Source of the DNA: Bacteroidales bacterium | GTDB lineage: Bacteria; Bacteroidota; Bacteroidia; Bacteroidales; P3 | NCBI GenBank assembly: GCA_022482545.1 | Contig: JAKVOZ010000007.1 | Coordinates: forward strand, 1-64,000 | Reading direction: 5' to 3' | Length of the DNA: 64,000 bases | Shown here: positions 1 through 9,800 of the stretch, one piece after another | How positions within the stretch are numbered: the stretch's first letter is position 1 | How the letters are laid out: each line of letters starts with the position of its first letter | Notes under the pieces: model-generated | Told to the model about the DNA's origin: nothing | Seen by the model: only the letters and a program-made list of their open reading frames with translations | The model's database searches: none | Made by a program: the position numbers and the translations under genes

Positions 1-1
1 T

Positions 2-274
2 TTACCTGTTTTTTTTTTCTTTTATAACTATTGAATTTATTTCTTGATGATATTGATTTAAATCACAATTAATATTTATTGTTACAATTGTATATAATAT
101 TAAAGTATCATTAGTAGATAATTTATGTGTAATTAAATCTTGTGTTGGTGGTTGATTATAATATAATTTATAATTATTATTGCTATATAATAATTCATAG
201 TTATAATTAGACACTTGTGCTTTTAATTGTATAATTTCAAATAAAATTATTATGATAAAAAATACTTTTTTCAT
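2..274 (-). CDS. Small exported protein, candidate immunity partner of RHS tip 1
   Basis: A 90-residue protein with a clear signal peptide (MKK, a hydrophobic stretch rich in Ile, then LKAQ before the predicted cleavage at about residue 20); the rest is polar and rich in Asn and Tyr. I do not recognise the family. It starts 9 bp after the stop codon of the RHS-tip gene on the same strand, so it is very likely co-transcribed with it. The other RHS tips here are also followed by a small exported product, which suggests by position alone that this protein neutralises the putative metallopeptidase tip in the periplasm. The stop codon lies at positions 2-4, so the gene is complete. The immunity role is inference. 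Confidence 0.6.
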   Translation of the reverse strand: MKKVFFIIIILFEIIQLKAQVSNYNYELLYSNNNYKLYYNQPPTQDLITHKLSTNDTLILYTIVTININCDLNQYHQEINSIVIKEKKNR

Positions 275-283
275 ATTTATTTT

Positions 284-1303
284 TTATTTTGTTAATTTAT
301 TTAAAAATCCAACAAAATTTTTTATTAAAGGATTATATGAAATCTCTTTTATTTCATAATTATGTTCTCTATATAGTTCACCTTTTGTATTTCCTAACAA
401 AAAAGTATTTATAGCTTTTTCATAATTCCCTTGAGAATATCCATTAAATAATAAATCATTCATCGCTTTTTCATGTATTCTCCCAAATTCATTATCAACG
501 CCTGTTATATCAGAAGGACCACCACTATTATTATATAACGAATTAATTACTGATGAATATAAATATGCCTCAACTTCATTATTTACATTAGGTCCACATT
601 GTCCATTTTCATATTGGTAAGCATGAAATAACTCATGTGAAATTGTCAACAACGAAAGTTCATTATTCATATTAATTTTACCTCCATCTTTCCCTTCTAC
701 AAAACCAGCCGTTCCTTTTTCACTATTTTTATTAGTTATATTATAAATATTAGTACTCCCAACTAATTCAGAAATAACAGTTTCCCCTTCTTTTATACTA
801 TTCATTATATTTAATGTTTCTATTGTACTTTTTATGAATTTATCTTCACCTCCATATTTTAGATCTTTCCCATAATTATATGTTTGTCCATCATTTCCTT
901 TAATTACAATATCTTCCCCATTCGGGTCAATAAGTTTTACTGGATTATTAGCACAATAAACATATGGTGAAAGGTTAGGGTATTTATCACTCATTGGGTC
1001 TACACTTATCCAACTTATCTTCTCACTATCATAATATCTCGCTCCATAATAATTATATCCACTCTCTGCGTCTTTCTCCTTCCCATTAAACTTATATACT
1101 CCCAAATTTCTCTCTGCTGGCATCAAATCAAAATATTGCAAATCTACCCAATCTTCGCCATATGGCAGATAATTCAATGTCTGTGTTACTTTTCCATCAC
1201 CATTCGTTACGTATGATGCACTCCCTAAATGGTCTGAATGATAATAGAATGCCGGCTCCTTTTCTTTCTTTCCTATATAGTTATATGACTTCTTTCTTCC
1301 CAT
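284..1303 (-). CDS. Free-standing RHS core with zincin-type toxin tip
   Basis: A 339-residue protein. Residues 17-131 are a typical RHS-repeat-associated core (YYHSDHLGSASYVTNGDGK, YGARYYDSE, SVDPMSDKYPNLSPYVYC, DPNGEDI). After the DPNGED boundary the sequence becomes unique and carries HELFH at residues 223-227, a HExxH zinc-peptidase signature, with possible third ligands E243/E245 in NNEVEAY. There are no upstream YD/RHS repeats, no shell domains and no signal peptide: the gene begins just before the core with its own ATG and a -7 box 28 bp upstream. In the RHS family the variable C-terminal tip is usually the toxin. The small exported protein downstream is the likely antidote. This could be a silent donor cassette for a full-length RHS gene elsewhere rather than a delivered protein. 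Confidence 0.85.
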   Translation of the reverse strand: MGRKKSYNYIGKKEKEPAFYYHSDHLGSASYVTNGDGKVTQTLNYLPYGEDWVDLQYFDLMPAERNLGVYKFNGKEKDAESGYNYYGARYYDSEKISWISVDPMSDKYPNLSPYVYCANNPVKLIDPNGEDIVIKGNDGQTYNYGKDLKYGGEDKFIKSTIETLNIMNSIKEGETVISELVGSTNIYNITNKNSEKGTAGFVEGKDGGKINMNNELSLLTISHELFHAYQYENGQCGPNVNNEVEAYLYSSVINSLYNNSGGPSDITGVDNEFGRIHEKAMNDLLFNGYSQGNYEKAINTFLLGNTKGELYREHNYEIKEISYNPLIKNFVGFLNKLTK

Positions 1304-1330
1304 ATTATTAATTTAACTATTTATTCGCCA

Positions 1331-1338
1331 CAAAGATA
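1331..1338 (-). promoter_or_regulatory. -7 element of RHS tip 1
   Basis: On the minus strand the sequence reads TATCTTTG, matching the Bacteroidetes TAnnTTTG -7 box, 28 bp before the ATG. No convincing TTTG -33 box is seen at the usual spacing. The surrounding GCCACAAAG context is shared with the RHS tip 2 promoter and with the block at 20360. Confidence 0.55.
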
Positions 1339-1465
1339 TGATTTTCTTTTAATATATAAATAAAATCAATAATAATATTTTATTAAATTTATTTTTTATA
1401 ATTCCGCCAACGGGTATATTTATTATTTGTTATAAAATAATATCAAACTTACTTAATTTAAATAT

Positions 1466-2116
1466 CTATTGCTTATATAATAATCCATTTATATTAGGAC
1501 TAGTATAAACATTCTTCCCTTGAACTCTCATTATATAGTAGTCATTAATTCTAACATTTGTTGATGACTCTATAGTAGGTGAATAATTATTTTCATAATA
1601 TGGAAATATTATCATATTATATTCCTTCCCAATTTGAATATGTTCTCCATCTACTATATTTTTATTAGTGTCAATTGTCAATAAATTAAAATAGATATCA
1701 TCGCATAGGTTCGCACATGTATTACACTTTAATTTTAAAGTATAACTATTTATTTTTTTTATTGTATCATTTATTATCATATAAGAATACTTATTTGTAT
1801 CAATACAAAACACTAAAAACTCTCCAATTATACTATCTCTGACCTTACTATTGTTTTTTCCACATTCTCTAATAACTTTACCTGTGCTATCTTTTTGTGG
1901 AGGATTATCATAATAATATCTTAGTGTACTTTCAATTTCTTTTTGAGTACATTCTTCATATACTGGTATTATTTCTGACCTAAAAGTATATTCACAATCT
2001 GTTATACTTTTACCGTCAATACAAATAAATTTTCTACTATTATTACAAGACATACTTATAAACAAAACAATAAGCATGCAAACAATAAAAATACATTTAT
2101 TTTTTATCTTCTTCAT
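1466..2116 (-). CDS. Lipoprotein, candidate immunity partner of RHS tip 2
   Basis: A 216-residue lipoprotein if translated from the second in-frame ATG (MKKIKNKCIF), which fits a signal peptide better than the upstream ATG at 2143. The lipobox is FISMSC, so Cys24 would be lipidated. The mature protein has several cysteines (for example CNTCANLC) and no family I recognise. The start lies inside the last 20 bases of the RHS tip gene, an overlap that implies translational coupling. An envelope-anchored partner directly behind a putative peptidase toxin suggests immunity outside the cytoplasm. That role is inferred from position and localisation only. Confidence 0.65.
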   Translation of the reverse strand: MKKIKNKCIFIVCMLIVLFISMSCNNSRKFICIDGKSITDCEYTFRSEIIPVYEECTQKEIESTLRYYYDNPPQKDSTGKVIRECGKNNSKVRDSIIGEFLVFCIDTNKYSYMIINDTIKKINSYTLKLKCNTCANLCDDIYFNLLTIDTNKNIVDGEHIQIGKEYNMIIFPYYENNYSPTIESSTNVRINDYYIMRVQGKNVYTSPNINGLLYKQ

Positions 2117-3146
2117 TTTTATAATTATATCTGTATTCCCCATTTATTTTACATATACTATTTATATCAATTTCTCTTCTTTCCCGTATATGATAACCTT
2201 CATCTCCACATGGCTGATTAACATAATCTCCCCAAAAGCCATTATTATTTGCTTCTTTATGAGCATTATTGTAATAATTATTATTATCAAAACCAGGAGA
2301 GACCGTACTCTTTGTCCTTAGTGCATCTTGTCCTCCATAATAAGACTCCATAACTTCGTGTATCATATATCCTCCAACATAATTATCTATTGCTTTATCG
2401 CATTGTTCTAATCTTTCAGGATATACATATTGACTTGTCGCTTGTTGTTTACTTTTTTCATCCCAATAACTCCCCATAAAACCTCCTCCTACAGAATTTC
2501 CATTAAATTTACCATACATTAAATCTGAATTTATATCACTTTTTTTATCATCCGGCACATTAAAAGTTGTAACATTAACCCTAATAGATTTATCATTTAT
2601 TGCTTTTCTCAATTTTCTCCCTTTTAAATTAAATAAAAATATTTTGCCAACAACAGATAACTGACCTGTATTAACATCTCTTTTTAATTTTACATTCGCG
2701 GCCTTTTGTAACTGATCCAGTGCTTCTTTGGGACATTCTCCATTAATAAAAATTTCTTCCCCATCTGGATCAACTAAAATAACCGGATTATCGGCACAAT
2801 AAACATAAGGACTTAGATTAGGGTATTTGTCACTCATTGGATCTACACTTAACCAACTTATCTTCTCACTATCATAATATCTTGCTCCATAATAATTATA
2901 GCCACTTTCTTGGTCTTTCTCCTTCCCATTAAACTTATATACTCCCAAATTATTCTCTGCTGGCATCAAATCAAAATATTGCAAATCTACCCAATCTTCT
3001 CCATATGGTAAATAATTCAATGTTTGTGTTATTTTACCATCACCATTCGTTACATACGACGCACTTCCTAAATGGTCTGAATGATAATAAAACGCTGGCT
3101 CATTTTCATTCTTTCCCATATAGTTATATGACTTATTTATTCCCAT
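2097..3146 (-). CDS. Free-standing RHS core with putative metallopeptidase tip
   Basis: A 349-residue protein. Its first 131 residues are nearly identical to those of the RHS gene at 284-1303 (same HSDHLGSASY, NGKEKD, YGARYYDSEKISW and DPMSDKYP motifs). The sequence diverges completely after the DPDGEEI boundary. The unique tip contains MIHEVMESYYGG at residues 261-272 and AHKEA at 295-299. HEVME resembles a zinc site in which the second His of HExxH is replaced, with H296 as a possible third ligand, so the metallopeptidase assignment is tentative. There is no signal peptide or shell domain. The lipoprotein gene downstream overlaps the 3' end. Core identity in two adjacent genes with unrelated tips shows modular exchange. 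Confidence 0.83.
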   Translation of the reverse strand: MGINKSYNYMGKNENEPAFYYHSDHLGSASYVTNGDGKITQTLNYLPYGEDWVDLQYFDLMPAENNLGVYKFNGKEKDQESGYNYYGARYYDSEKISWLSVDPMSDKYPNLSPYVYCADNPVILVDPDGEEIFINGECPKEALDQLQKAANVKLKRDVNTGQLSVVGKIFLFNLKGRKLRKAINDKSIRVNVTTFNVPDDKKSDINSDLMYGKFNGNSVGGGFMGSYWDEKSKQQATSQYVYPERLEQCDKAIDNYVGGYMIHEVMESYYGGQDALRTKSTVSPGFDNNNYYNNAHKEANNNGFWGDYVNQPCGDEGYHIRERREIDINSICKINGEYRYNYKNEEDKK

Positions 3147-3162
3147 AAGATAACTTAATTAT

Positions 3163-3232
3163 TTTGCCACAAAGGTAGTTATTTATTTTGATTTAACAGA
3201 AAGTATTGTTATTTTATTTTGATTTGATGATA
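3163..3232 (-). repeat. RHS-cassette promoter block, copy 1
   Basis: About 70 bp running from GCCACAAAGGTA through two ATTTTGATTT segments is repeated with high identity at about 20353-20420. This copy holds the -7 box TACCTTTG (minus strand, 3170-3177) in front of RHS tip 2. The second copy stands before an orphan exported gene. The block appears to be the mobile or duplicated upstream end of an RHS cassette. Confidence 0.6.
3170..3177 (-). promoter_or_regulatory. -7 element of RHS tip 2
   Basis: TACCTTTG on the minus strand, 23 bp before the ATG at 3146. At the -33 position (19-bp spacing) the sequence is TCTG, one base off TTTG. Confidence 0.55.
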
Positions 3233-3328
3233 CACAACTATGCTAAACTTTCTTTATTTTATTATATGTATAGAATTGAAAATAGAATATAATAGAACTA
3301 TTTTAATTTGAAAAAATATTTAATCGTG

Positions 3329-3388
3329 CAAAAAAGCGGGTAAAAATCTTTATAATTATATTAATATATTGACTTTTAACCCGCTTTG
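3329..3388 (-). terminator. Rho-independent terminator after tRNA-Gln
   Basis: On the minus strand AAAGCGGGT pairs with ACCCGCTTT across an AT-rich loop of about 37 nt, followed by a T run. It begins immediately after the tRNA 3' end. Confidence 0.75.
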
Positions 3389-3459
3389 TTGTCCTATCTA
3401 GATTCGAACTAGAAACAACTGAACCAAAATCAGTCGTGTTACCATTACACCATAGGACA
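3389..3459 (-). tRNA. tRNA-Gln (anticodon UUG)
   Basis: A 71-nt cloverleaf: acceptor TGTCCTA pairs with TAGGACA, anticodon stem ACTGA/TCAGT encloses loop TTTTGGT (anticodon TTG, reading CAA), and the T arm contains CTAGTTCGAATCTAG. The discriminator base is A. CCA is not encoded. It has its own promoter and terminator, so it is transcribed as a single unit. Confidence 0.95.
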
Positions 3460-3486
3460 ATTTCCTTTCATCTGTGAAAGCGAGTG

Positions 3487-3517
3487 CAAAATTACAATGT
3501 TTTTTTTGACTGACAAA
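3487..3517 (-). promoter_or_regulatory. Promoter of tRNA-Gln
   Basis: Minus strand TTTG (3514-3517), 19-bp spacer, TAATTTTG (3487-3494); an exact Bacteroidetes sigma-70 promoter, 28 bp before the mature tRNA 5' end. Confidence 0.75.
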
Positions 3518-3549
3518 ATTTTTAAAGATTTTTTTTATGAAATTTTATT

Positions 3550-3557
3550 TATCTTTG
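3550..3557 (+). promoter_or_regulatory. -7 element of the peptide ABC ATPase gene
   Basis: TATCTTTG followed by CA, 40 bp before the ATG at 3598. No TTTG -33 box is visible. Confidence 0.55.
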
Positions 3558-3597
3558 CATAAAATTTTATTTACAATTTATAATTCCATTTATCAAT

Positions 3598-5316
3598 ATG
3601 GCACCAAAAGAAACTAACAATCAACAAAATAAATCAATACTTGAAATCAAAAACCTTTCTATTGATTTCAAAAGAGAAAATTCTTGGGTTAATGTTATAA
3701 ACAATATAAGTTTTTCTTTAAAACAAGGCGAAATATTAGGTATTGTTGGTGAAAGTGGTTCAGGTAAAAGCGTTACTTCCTTATCTATCATGGGTTTATT
3801 AGACAAAAAAATATCTAAAATATCTTCTGGTAACATCATTTTTAAAGACAATGTAATATTAAATCATTTAACAGAAAAACAATATAAAGATTATAGAGGC
3901 AAAGAAATTGCAATGATATTTCAAGAGCCTATGACTGCTCTGAATCCTGTAAAGAAATGTGGTAATCAAGTTGATGAGATGATACTTACTCACAACAAAC
4001 ATTTATCAAAAAAAGAAACAAAACAAAGAACACTTGAATTATTTAAGGAAGTTTTGTTGCCAGATGTGGAAAGAGTGTATAATAGTTATCCATTTTCTCT
4101 TTCAGGTGGTCAAAGGCAAAGAGTTATGATTGCAATGGCTATTAGTTGCAACCCATCTATTCTTATTGCAGATGAACCAACAACAGCTCTTGATGTTACC
4201 GTTCAAAAAACCATTCTTTCTCTTATCTCTTCATTGCAAAAGAAACACAATATGAGTGTCATCTTCATTTCTCACGACTTAAATATTGTAAGAGAAATAT
4301 CTGATAGAATTGCAGTGATTTATAAAGGTAAGATAATCGAAATGAATAATAAAGATGAAATATTTCTTAATCCGCAACAACCATATACAAAAGGATTGAT
4401 AGCATCTCGTCCGCCAATGAATTGTCGTCCTAAACGATTACTTACTGTCAATGATTTCTTATCCAATAAAGACACTTCACTTGTTTGCTATCAACAACAA
4501 GAGATTGACGATTACCACAAAGAGTTATACTCCCACCCTGCCATTCTTTCTGTTAATGATTTAGAGATTAATTATGTGTTAAAGAAAAACATCTTTGGCA
4601 AATCAACAAAAGAATTTAAAGCAATAAAAAAGATAAGTTTTGATGTATTTAAACAAGAAACGCTTGGTGTTGTTGGAGAAAGTGGTTGTGGCAAAACAAC
4701 TGTTGGCAAAGCTATTATGAATCTTATTAACATCAATAGCGGTAGGATTCGTTTTGAAGGTAAGAACCTTTTAACGATGAATAATAAAGAAAGAAAACTA
4801 ATTAAAAAAGATATTCAAATAGTTTTTCAAGATCCTTATTCTTCATTAAATCCTCGCAAGACTGTTGGAGCAATGATAGAAGAGCCTATGGAGGTTTTTA
4901 AACTATACAACAAAACTTCTCGCAAAGACAAAACAATAGAAATACTTTGTCAAGTTGGACTTAATGAAGATTTTTATTCTCGTTATCCTCATGAACTTTC
5001 TGGTGGTCAAAGACAAAGAATAGGAATAGCAAGAGCATTGTCAGTTAATCCTAAAATGATTATATGCGATGAAAGTGTATCTGCATTAGATGTAAGCGTT
5101 CAAGCACAAGTTTTGAATTTGCTTAATGATTTAAAACGAAAATATGAACTTACTTACATCTTTATTTCTCACGACCTTTCTGTTGTTAAATATATGTCTG
5201 ACAGAATTATAGTAATGCAAAAAGGCGAAATAATAGAGAAAGGTGATGCTGATAAAATTTATGAAAATCCACAAAAAGAATACACAAAAACATTGATATC
5301 TTCTATCGCAAAATAA
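3598..5316 (+). CDS. Fused peptide ABC transporter ATPase (DppD-DppF type)
   Basis: A 572-residue protein with two complete nucleotide-binding domains in tandem. The N-terminal half has Walker A GESGSGKS, signature LSGGQRQR and Walker B LIADEPTTALD. The C-terminal half has GESGCGKTT, LSGGQRQR and MIICDESVSALD, where Ser replaces the usual Pro after DE. The linker region of each half resembles the oligopeptide transporter C-terminal extension (ENPQKEYTKTLI). Such fused ATPases energise uptake of di- or oligopeptides through DppB/DppC-type permeases, on the cytoplasmic face of the inner membrane. The only matching permease in the window is at 60017-61093, far away and on the other strand, so the transporter is encoded in pieces. 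The gene stands alone with its own promoter. Confidence 0.9.
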   Translation: MAPKETNNQQNKSILEIKNLSIDFKRENSWVNVINNISFSLKQGEILGIVGESGSGKSVTSLSIMGLLDKKISKISSGNIIFKDNVILNHLTEKQYKDYRGKEIAMIFQEPMTALNPVKKCGNQVDEMILTHNKHLSKKETKQRTLELFKEVLLPDVERVYNSYPFSLSGGQRQRVMIAMAISCNPSILIADEPTTALDVTVQKTILSLISSLQKKHNMSVIFISHDLNIVREISDRIAVIYKGKIIEMNNKDEIFLNPQQPYTKGLIASRPPMNCRPKRLLTVNDFLSNKDTSLVCYQQQEIDDYHKELYSHPAILSVNDLEINYVLKKNIFGKSTKEFKAIKKISFDVFKQETLGVVGESGCGKTTVGKAIMNLININSGRIRFEGKNLLTMNNKERKLIKKDIQIVFQDPYSSLNPRKTVGAMIEEPMEVFKLYNKTSRKDKTIEILCQVGLNEDFYSRYPHELSGGQRQRIGIARALSVNPKMIICDESVSALDVSVQAQVLNLLNDLKRKYELTYIFISHDLSVVKYMSDRIIVMQKGEIIEKGDADKIYENPQKEYTKTLISSIAK

Positions 5317-5374
5317 GAGAAATTATTAATTATTTATCATTTATAATCAACTGATTTTTAGATATTTTAAAAGC

Positions 5375-5458
5375 ATTAAAATAAAACGAAGAAATATTTG
5401 AATAAAACGAAGAGATAAAAAAATAATTCCTCGTTCTATTTTAAATAAAATAAAGAGT
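5375..5458. repeat. 21-bp phased AT-rich intergenic array
   Basis: Four consecutive 21-bp registers. The first two share ATAAAACGAAGA at identical phase; the third carries the inverted core TCCTCGTTCT and the fourth ATAAAATAAAGAG. The array ends 56 bp upstream of the arcA -7 box. It belongs to the same family as the arrays at 12058, 27332, 38060, 42570, 46977 and 61113. Confidence 0.6.
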
Positions 5459-5514
5459 TATTTTGGTGTAACTTTAATTTATTGGTTGTTTTTCTTCATT
5501 TAAAAAAAAAGTAT

Positions 5515-5522
5515 TATATTTG
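5515..5522 (+). promoter_or_regulatory. -7 element of arcA
   Basis: TATATTTG followed by CA, 58 bp before the ATG at 5581. The -33 region (TTGTT at 5486-5490) is at a longer spacing than usual. Confidence 0.55.
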
Positions 5523-5580
5523 CATTTTCTAATCTTGTTAAAAATCAAGATTTAGATATTGTTGAACTAAAAATTTTTAT

Positions 5581-6816
5581 ATGTATAGTGTAGAAGTAAA
5601 TTCAGAAATAGGACGATTAGAAGGTGTTATTTTGCACAATCCTGGTATTGAGATTGAGCAAATGACTCCACAAACAACACATCATGCTCTTTATAGTGAT
5701 TTATTAAACCTTAAAATAGCAGACAAAGAATATTCATATTTTAAAGGTGTTTTACAATCATGGTGCAAAACTTATCAAGTTGTTGATTTATTGAGTCAAG
5801 TATTAGATAATCAGGAATGGAGAATAGATTTAATTAAGAAAATATTAAAAAGAGAAGACAAAGAATTTGTTTATCTTGAACTAATAGATGCTCCTTCTTT
5901 AAATTTAGCAAAGTTTTTAATTGAAGGTTATCCATATGTTGAAGGACAGCACCCAAAAGAATATAAAGAAAAACGTTTTGTTTTAGATCCTCTTTACAAT
6001 TTATTTTTCACTCGTGATGCCTCTTCTACTGTTTATGATCAAGTATTAATAAATTCTATGAGCACAACAGTTAGAGACAGAGAAAGTATTATAATGGAGA
6101 GTATTTTTAGAAATATTTTCAATGCTGATACTATTAATCCAAAACTTATATCAGACAAAGCAAACACAGAAGGTGGTGATGTTTTGATTGCAAAGAATAA
6201 TATTTTGTTTATTGGTAATGGTCTAAGAACAAACAAGAAAGGTATTGAATTTCTTACTAATTATTTTGCGGCAAGAAAAGAAAAACAACAAATACTTGTT
6301 CAAGAACTACCAACAGATATTGATTCTTTCATTCATCTTGATATGGTTTTCAATTTCCTTGATAAAGATAGATGTATGGCATATATGCCTTTGCTTTCTA
6401 AAAACAACACTAAATATCACACAACTCTTATTGATATAAACAACGGTAACATAAAATATACAGAAAAAGACAATTTTCTTAGTGCTACAAATGATTTAGG
6501 ATTTGATTTAAAGCCTATACCTTGTGGTGGTGATGATTTATGGTATCAAGAAAGGGAACAATGGCATTCTGGTGCAAACTTTTTCTGTTTAGGTGAAGGA
6601 AAAATACTTGGTTATTCACGTAATACACACACAATTGATGCGTTAAGTAATGATGGTTTTGAGGTAATAAAAGCAGAAGATGTTGTAAGTAAGAAGATTA
6701 ACCTTAAAGATAAAAAGAAATTTGTTGTAACAATAGATGCTTCCGAACTTCCAAGAGGTGGTGGTGGAGCAAGATGTATGACAATGCCTATAAAACGTCA
6801 AGAAGTTATTTGGTAA
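5581..6816 (+). CDS. arcA: Arginine deiminase
   Basis: A 411-residue enzyme hydrolysing L-arginine to citrulline and ammonia, the first step of the arginine deiminase ATP-yielding pathway. Family marks are the N-terminal GRLEGVILHNPG, the LFTRDAS motif, HLDMVFNFLD with the catalytic Asp/His region, and the C-terminal RGGGGARCMTMP carrying the nucleophile Cys399. Length and motif order are normal for the family. No ornithine carbamoyltransferase or carbamate kinase gene is adjacent, so the rest of the pathway must be elsewhere. It follows a phased intergenic array and has its own promoter; the next gene begins 40 bp downstream and may be read through. Confidence 0.95.
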   Translation: MYSVEVNSEIGRLEGVILHNPGIEIEQMTPQTTHHALYSDLLNLKIADKEYSYFKGVLQSWCKTYQVVDLLSQVLDNQEWRIDLIKKILKREDKEFVYLELIDAPSLNLAKFLIEGYPYVEGQHPKEYKEKRFVLDPLYNLFFTRDASSTVYDQVLINSMSTTVRDRESIIMESIFRNIFNADTINPKLISDKANTEGGDVLIAKNNILFIGNGLRTNKKGIEFLTNYFAARKEKQQILVQELPTDIDSFIHLDMVFNFLDKDRCMAYMPLLSKNNTKYHTTLIDINNGNIKYTEKDNFLSATNDLGFDLKPIPCGGDDLWYQEREQWHSGANFFCLGEGKILGYSRNTHTIDALSNDGFEVIKAEDVVSKKINLKDKKKFVVTIDASELPRGGGGARCMTMPIKRQEVIW

Positions 6817-6856
6817 AAAAAATAAAACAAATAAATAAAACAACAAACAATAAAAA

Positions 6857-9800
6857 ATGAAGAAGTATAATTTAATCAACAACTGTTTAGGGTGGGCAGT
6901 ATTTGCAATAGCAAGTATTGTGTATCTTATGACAGCAGAGCCTACCGCATCATGGTGGGATTGTGGTGAGTACATAGCAACCACGGCCAAGCTTCAAGTA
7001 GGGCATCCTCCTGGGGCACCAACATTTCAACTTATAGGACGTTTATTCTCTCTTCTTGCAGGAGGAGATGTAACAAAAGTTGCTCATTTAGTTAATTCTA
7101 TGAGTGCTCTTTGTAGTGGTTTTACTATTCTATTTTTATTCTGGTCTATAACAATGCTTGCTAAAAAACTTGTTCCAGATAAAAACAATATTACAACTGC
7201 TCAATTAATTGCTATCTTTGGTAGTGGTGTTATAGGAAGTTTAGCTTATACTTTTTCTGACACTTTCTGGTATTCAGCAGTTGAAGGTGAGGTTTATGCT
7301 ATGAGTTCTTGTTTTACTGCCATTGTATTTTGGGCTATTCTTAAATGGGAATCACAAGCAGAAGATATTCATAATCTGCGATGGATTGTTTTAATATCTT
7401 TTTTAATAGGTGTTGCTATTGGAGTTCACTTATTAAATATACTAACTATTCCAGCAATTGTTTATATTATCTATTTCAAAAAATATCAAAAGACTAACAA
7501 GAAAGGTCTTATTCTTTCAGGAATTTTATCTATTGTTTTAGTTGCAATAGTGATGTATTTCATTATTCCGCAACTTGTTAATCTTGCTTCTCACTTTGAG
7601 ATATTCTTTGTTAATAGTATTGGAATGCCATTTAATAGTGGAACAATCATTTATTTCTTATTATTGTTTGGATTAATCATTTGGGGATTAATGTGGAGTA
7701 AAAAGAAAATGAAACCTATCTTTAATACAGCAGTACTTTCATTTCTTTTCCTTATTCTTGGATATTCTACATTCTTCACATTGATAATTAGAGCTAATGC
7801 AAATACTCCATTAAATGAAAATGCTCCAAAAGATGCTGTTTCACTTTTAACTTACCTTAATCGTGAGCAATATGGATACACTCCTCTTCTTTATGGACCA
7901 TATTTTAATGCACAAGCAATAAAGCAAGATGATGGTTCTCCTAAGTACATTAAAGATAACGTTAATAAAAAATATATAGAAGTAAAACAAAGTGGTGATG
8001 TTGAATGGGACGAAAGTAGATGTACTGTCTTTCCAAGAATGTACTCTAATGATGAAGGAAGGAATCACCCTGTTTATTATAGAATGTGGTCTGGTATGGG
8101 AGAAAGTTTAGATAGAAAACCAACCTTTGGAGAAAATCTTACTTACTTTTTCCGTTATCAAGTAAATCATATGTATTGGCGTTACTTTATGTGGAATTTT
8201 GTTGGAAGGCAAAACGATATTCAAAGTTTTGGTTTAAACTATTCTTCTTATGAACCTGCTAATGTTTCTAATGGAACAAAAGATTTGATTCATGGTAATT
8301 GGATTAGTGGTATAAAATTTCTTGACGCATCTCGTCTTGGTCCGCAAGCAAATATGCCTAATGATTTAGCTAATAATAAAGGTAGGAATACATTATTTTT
8401 CCTTCCTCTTATTTTAGGCCTTTGTGGCTTAATATATCATATAAAGAAAAATGGTAAAGATGCTTTTGTTGTCTTCTTATTATTCTTTATGACAGGACTT
8501 GCTATTGTACTTTACTTAAATCAACCACCATGTCAACCAAGAGAGAGAGATTATGCTTATGCTGGCTCATTCTATGCGTTTGCTATATGGATTGGTCTTG
8601 GCGTTTTTGCTATCATTGATTGGTTAAAGAAGATTAAACAAGTTCCAGACAACATAAAAGCAGCAGTAGTTTCTGTTGTATGTTTATTTGCTGTTCCTAT
8701 ATTAATGGCATCTCAAGAATGGGACGACCACGATAGAAGCCAAAGATATGCAACAAGAGATTTTGCTAAGAACTATCTTGAAAGTTGTGATAAAAATGCT
8801 ATACTTATAACATTTGGAGATAATGACACCTTCCCTCTTTGGTATGCTCAAGACGTTGAAGGAATAAGAACTGATGTTAGAGTTTTGAATTATACTCTTT
8901 CTGGAATGAATTGGTATGTAGAACAACTTTATAATAAAGTATATGAATCAGATAAAATTAATTTCACTCTAACTAAAAACTATTATGGATTAGGAAGAGA
9001 TGTCTCAGCAGTAACACAAGGAACAGACACAATGACTGTTGTTGATGCTTTGAAAAAGATTATGTCTGATCCTCAAACAACGCAATTCACTCAAGGAGGA
9101 GATTCTGTTAAAGTATTACCAACAAATAATTTTGTTATAAACTTTGACAAAGCCAAAATGGCAGCAAAAGGAATATATCCAAAAGAAGACGTTGATGGCA
9201 ATCCGGGAAAATTCTCATTTAGTATCAACATTAATAGTGGCGAACAATCAGCATATTTATATCGTCAAGAATTAATGCTATTAGATATTATGGGAACAAA
9301 TGGATTTGACAGACCTATCTATACGATTAATCCTAATCTGATTAAAAAAGTATTTCCAAATATTGTAGATTATTGTCGCCAAGAAGGCTTAGTGTATCGT
9401 ATTGTACCTTATCAAGCAAATGGACATTTTGATGCAGATAAAAGTTATGACAAATTTATGAGTTTCACTTGGGGAAATGTTAATAAACCAGATGTTTATT
9501 TGGAAGATGCTGTAACTATCAACAATTCAAAAGCAATGCGTCAAAACTTTGCACAACTTGCAAAAGACCTTATTGCTAATGGAGAAAAGGCAAAAGCAAT
9601 AAAACTTTTAGACAAAGCTCAAATAGAATTTCCTAATAGCAAGATACCTTTTGACAAATCAGATATAATGCTTGCAAGTGCATATTGCGATGCAGGTGCT
9701 ATGAATAAAGGTTTAGATGTTTATACTAAGATTGTTAATTATTATAAATCTTATATTAATTATTACAATCAATTTACTGGTAAAAAAGCAAGAAGTGTTG

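Noticed and set aside
2076-2321. 81-residue plus-strand ORF with hydrophobic stretches
   Set aside because: It is antisense to the RHS tip and its lipoprotein partner; AT-rich antisense frames here commonly look hydrophobic.
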